From positions 3,066 through 11,044 of the forward strand of contig JAGOCU010000050.1 in NCBI GenBank assembly GCA_017998555.1: a stretch of DNA of 7,979 bases. Reading direction: 5' to 3'. The translations under genes and the position numbers were made by a program. Below, in pieces: positions 5,814 through 7,979 of the stretch (within the stretch, counting starts at the first letter, position 1; the number at the start of each line of letters is the position of its first letter). This stretch comes from Thermoflexales bacterium. GTDB lineage: Bacteria; Chloroflexota; Anaerolineae; J036; Brachytrichaceae. Below the pieces are notes generated by a model that was not told the DNA's origin, did no database searches, and saw nothing but the letters and a program-made list of their open reading frames with translations.

Positions 5814-7934
5814 ATGTCGATCTCCACCCGCCGAAACAAATTGATGACCCGCGCATTGACGCTGGGCGCAATCCTGGCGATCTCCGGTCTCGGGCTGATC
5901 GGCCCGGCCGCCGCGCAAGACAAGGGGCCGCAAACGGCCCAGGTCGTGGCCGGCAGCAGCTTCACCTATCAGGGCCGCCTCGTCAAGAACGGGCAGCCTG
6001 TCAACGGCACCTGCGACCTATCCCTGTCGCTGTGGGATGCCGCCTCGGGCGGCGGTTTTCTTGGCAGCAATACGTTCACGACGCAGCCTATCACCAACGG
6101 CCTATTTACCGTGCAGATCGACTACGGAGCGAGCCCTTTCGCCGGCGAGGCGCGCTGGCTGGAGAGCGCGGTGCGCTGCCCGCCCGAGGTGGGCTACACC
6201 CCGCTCAGCCCGCGCACCCGCCTGACTGCCGCGCCCTACGCCCTGTATGCGCTCAATAACTGGGCGCTTGGCGGCAACAGCGGCACAGGCGGGAACGGCT
6301 TTGTGGGCACGACCGACAACACGCCCCTGACCATCGGGGTGAACGGCGCGGGCGCGCTGCGGATCTATCCGAACGCGAGCAGCCCCAATCTCGCTGGCGG
6401 TTACTCTGGCAACTATTTCACCCCCACGATCTACGGCGCGACGATTGCCGGCGGCGGCTCATTCTTCTACGAGAACCGAGTGCTGAACACCTTTGGCTCT
6501 GTCGGCGGCGGGCGGGCGAACCAGGCCGATGGCTATGGCGCGACGATTGCGGGCGGGATCGACGGCAAAGCGGTCGGGGACTACGCCACCGTCGCAGGCG
6601 GGCTGAGCAACTACGCCACCGGCAGTTCAGCCGCGATTGGCGGCGGTTTCTACAACGTCGCCAGTGGCTATGTTTCCTACGTTGGCGGGGGCGATCTCAA
6701 CGTGGCCTCGACCCAAAATGCCACCATCGGCGGCGGCTATAGCAATACCTTGTCGGGCGGGACACTGATCGCCAACGGCACCATCGGCGGGGGCGTCTTC
6801 AACGCCAACTCGGGCTTTGCGGCCACGATCGCGGGCGGGCATGGCAACCAGGCCACCGGCGAGTGGGCGTCGATGGGCGGAGGCGGGTTCAACACCGTTT
6901 CGGGCCGCAGCGGCACGGTCAGCGGGGGCGAGTACAACGTCGCGGCCGGCGCCGGGTCCACGGTCGGCGGCGGCGGCTGGAACGGCGGCAGCACCAGCGG
7001 CAACAATGCCAACGGCGCCGCATCTACGATCGGCGGCGGTTTCGGCAACAGCGTCTCCCCCGACGGCGGCTATGGCGTGATCGGCGGCGGACAGGGGAAT
7101 GCCATCACCGCCACGCTGGGTTCCAATCTGAACATCGCCACCATCGGGGGCGGGCTCAACAACAAGGTCACGCTCGGTGGCGGGACCGTGGGCGGCGGCA
7201 ACTCCAACACCGCCGGCAACTTCGATGCCACGGTGAGCGGCGGATTTGGCAATACCGCCAGCGGCGGCTCGTCCATGGTTCCGGGCGGCAATGGCAATCT
7301 CGCCCAGGGAGCCTTCAGTTTCGCAGCCGGCCGGCGAGCCAAGGCCAACAACGATGGCTGCTTCGCCTGGGCAGATTCAAATGATTTTGACTTCGCCTGC
7401 GGTCTCAACAATGCCTTCACCGCCCGCGCGACGGGCGGGGTGTATCTGGTCACCGGCATCAATGGTTCCGGCGCGAATACCGCCGGCGTGCAGGTGGCAG
7501 CGGGGGGCAATGCCTGGAGCGCCCTCAGCGACAAGAACAGCAAGGCCAACTTCGCCCTCATCGACGGCCGCGCGGTCATGGAGAAGTTGGCCCGCATCCC
7601 GATCAGCACCTGGAACTACAAGACCCAGGACGAAGCGATCCGCCATATCGGCCCGATGGCCCAGGACTTCGCCGCGGCCTTCAATGTGGGCGAGGACGAC
7701 AAACACATCACCACCATCGACGCGGATGGCGTGTCACTGGCCGCGCTGCAGGGGTTGTATCAGATCGTGCAGGAGAAGGACCAGCGCATCAGCCAGCTCG
7801 AGCGTGAGGTGGCCCAGTTGAAGCAGGGCAGCCTGCCCGATCAGTCGTTCAACTTCTCCAACGTGGTGAGTTTGGTTGCGCTGGCGGGTGTGGCGCTGCT
7901 GGCGCTGGGGCTGCGCCGAAAGGCCGCGGGGTAG
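5814..7934 (+). CDS. Exported GGG-repeat surface protein with S74 self-cleaving chaperone and membrane anchor
   Basis: The product is 706 residues. Residues 1-34 are a signal peptide (cleavage after AAA, before QD). Residues 48-147 form a conserved module (FTYQGRLVKNGQPV to APYALYAL) with two cysteines that may pair. Residues about 210-497 carry some 18 units of about 16 residues with the pattern A-T-[IV]-x-GG-x-x-N, like trimeric adhesin heads. Residues 498-571 are YadA-like (FSFAAGRRAKAN). Residues 572 to about 650 are a Peptidase_S74 intramolecular chaperone: LSDKNSKANF places Ser572 and Lys577 with the five-residue spacing of the endosialidase dyad, followed by WNYKTQDEAIRHIGPMAQDF. A coiled coil (653-671) and a transmembrane helix (684-700) ending RRKAAG follow. 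In known S74 proteins the domain trimerises the upstream fibre and then cleaves itself off before the Ser. The inferred result is a trimeric head (35-571) separated from an anchored C-terminal fragment. No phage genes flank it, so a cellular surface fibre is more likely than a tail spike. Confidence 0.95.
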   Translation: MSISTRRNKLMTRALTLGAILAISGLGLIGPAAAQDKGPQTAQVVAGSSFTYQGRLVKNGQPVNGTCDLSLSLWDAASGGGFLGSNTFTTQPITNGLFTVQIDYGASPFAGEARWLESAVRCPPEVGYTPLSPRTRLTAAPYALYALNNWALGGNSGTGGNGFVGTTDNTPLTIGVNGAGALRIYPNASSPNLAGGYSGNYFTPTIYGATIAGGGSFFYENRVLNTFGSVGGGRANQADGYGATIAGGIDGKAVGDYATVAGGLSNYATGSSAAIGGGFYNVASGYVSYVGGGDLNVASTQNATIGGGYSNTLSGGTLIANGTIGGGVFNANSGFAATIAGGHGNQATGEWASMGGGGFNTVSGRSGTVSGGEYNVAAGAGSTVGGGGWNGGSTSGNNANGAASTIGGGFGNSVSPDGGYGVIGGGQGNAITATLGSNLNIATIGGGLNNKVTLGGGTVGGGNSNTAGNFDATVSGGFGNTASGGSSMVPGGNGNLAQGAFSFAAGRRAKANNDGCFAWADSNDFDFACGLNNAFTARATGGVYLVTGINGSGANTAGVQVAAGGNAWSALSDKNSKANFALIDGRAVMEKLARIPISTWNYKTQDEAIRHIGPMAQDFAAAFNVGEDDKHITTIDADGVSLAALQGLYQIVQEKDQRISQLEREVAQLKQGSLPDQSFNFSNVVSLVALAGVALLALGLRRKAAG
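6438..7298 (+). repeat. Tandem degenerate glycine-rich repeat region in the S74 gene
   Basis: About 18 in-frame units of some 48 bases encode the pattern [AT]-[TS]-[IVM]-x-GG-x-x-N. At DNA level they share GGCGGCGG-like glycine codons but are diverged from one another. The closest pair is GGCGCGACGATTGC near 6434 and again near 6536. Unit lengths vary (longer loops near 6980-7020 and 7100-7140), so this is an old repeat array shaped by protein structure, not a recent DNA expansion. Slippage or recombination between units could change fibre length. Confidence 0.8.
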
Positions 7935-7965
7935 CCGACGGCATTGCCGTCGGCTACCCCGCGGC
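7923..7965 (+). terminator. 20-bp palindrome spanning the S74 gene stop codon
   Basis: Arms 7923-7942 and 7946-7965 are perfect reverse complements around the loop ATT (core GACGGC-ATT-GCCGTC). The TAG stop (7932-7934) lies within the left arm, so the last three sense codons and the stop are part of the stem. No T-run is visible in the 14 bases left in the window. A 3'-end or terminator role is likely. Confidence 0.65.
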
Positions 7966-7979
7966 GGCGCCCAGCACGA

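Noticed and set aside
6438..7298. CRISPR or DNA satellite array
   Set aside because: The periodicity is in frame, degenerate at DNA level and explained by the protein repeat; there are no identical repeats with unique spacers.
5814..7934. Phage tail-spike or prophage fragment
   Set aside because: The S74 domain and repeats recall tail fibres, but there is a signal peptide, a C-terminal membrane helix, and no other phage gene in the window.
7860..7934. LPXTG or PEP-CTERM sorting signal
   Set aside because: A hydrophobic helix and basic tail are present, but neither LPXTG nor Pro-Glu-Pro precedes them (the sequence is PDQSFNFSN), so only a plain membrane anchor is supported.

Overview
The window is GC-rich, densely coding bacterial chromosome. 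It carries five genes: three on the minus strand (172-4947) and two on the plus strand (5098-7934). No phage structural, plasmid, transposase, CRISPR, rRNA or tRNA gene is visible. The mix of a secreted beta-helix protein with a choice-of-anchor-like segment and a Calx-beta domain, a GGG-repeat surface protein with an S74 chaperone domain, and strong GC bias is most like Chloroflexota. That placement is inference from protein style, not from a marker gene.

Layout. Positions 1-171 are non-coding and hold hairpins just 3' of the first gene. 172-1062 (minus) is a lysine- and alanine-rich, probably all-helical protein I do not recognise. 1184-1738 (minus) is DNA-3-methyladenine glycosylase I (tag), with its active-site Glu and zinc ligands visible. 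1789-4947 (minus) is an exported 1052-residue parallel beta-helix protein ending in a Calx-beta domain. A 150-base divergent intergenic region separates it from 5098-5532 (plus), a four-helix DoxX-family membrane protein. A 281-base intergenic region with two strong hairpins follows. 5814-7934 (plus) is a 706-residue exported protein: signal peptide, conserved N-terminal module, about 18 glycine-rich head repeats, a self-cleaving S74 chaperone domain with an intact Ser-Lys dyad, a coiled coil and a C-terminal membrane anchor.

The genes do not form one pathway. Two encode large repetitive cell-surface or secreted proteins; the others are a DNA-repair enzyme, a small membrane protein and an unknown. 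The two most interesting signals are the S74 protein, whose self-cleavage would separate the repeat head from its membrane anchor, and a set of unrelated hairpins, one just past (or across) the stop codon of every gene. Three of these are perfect 20- to 24-bp stems with 3-base loops, and none has a canonical T-tract.
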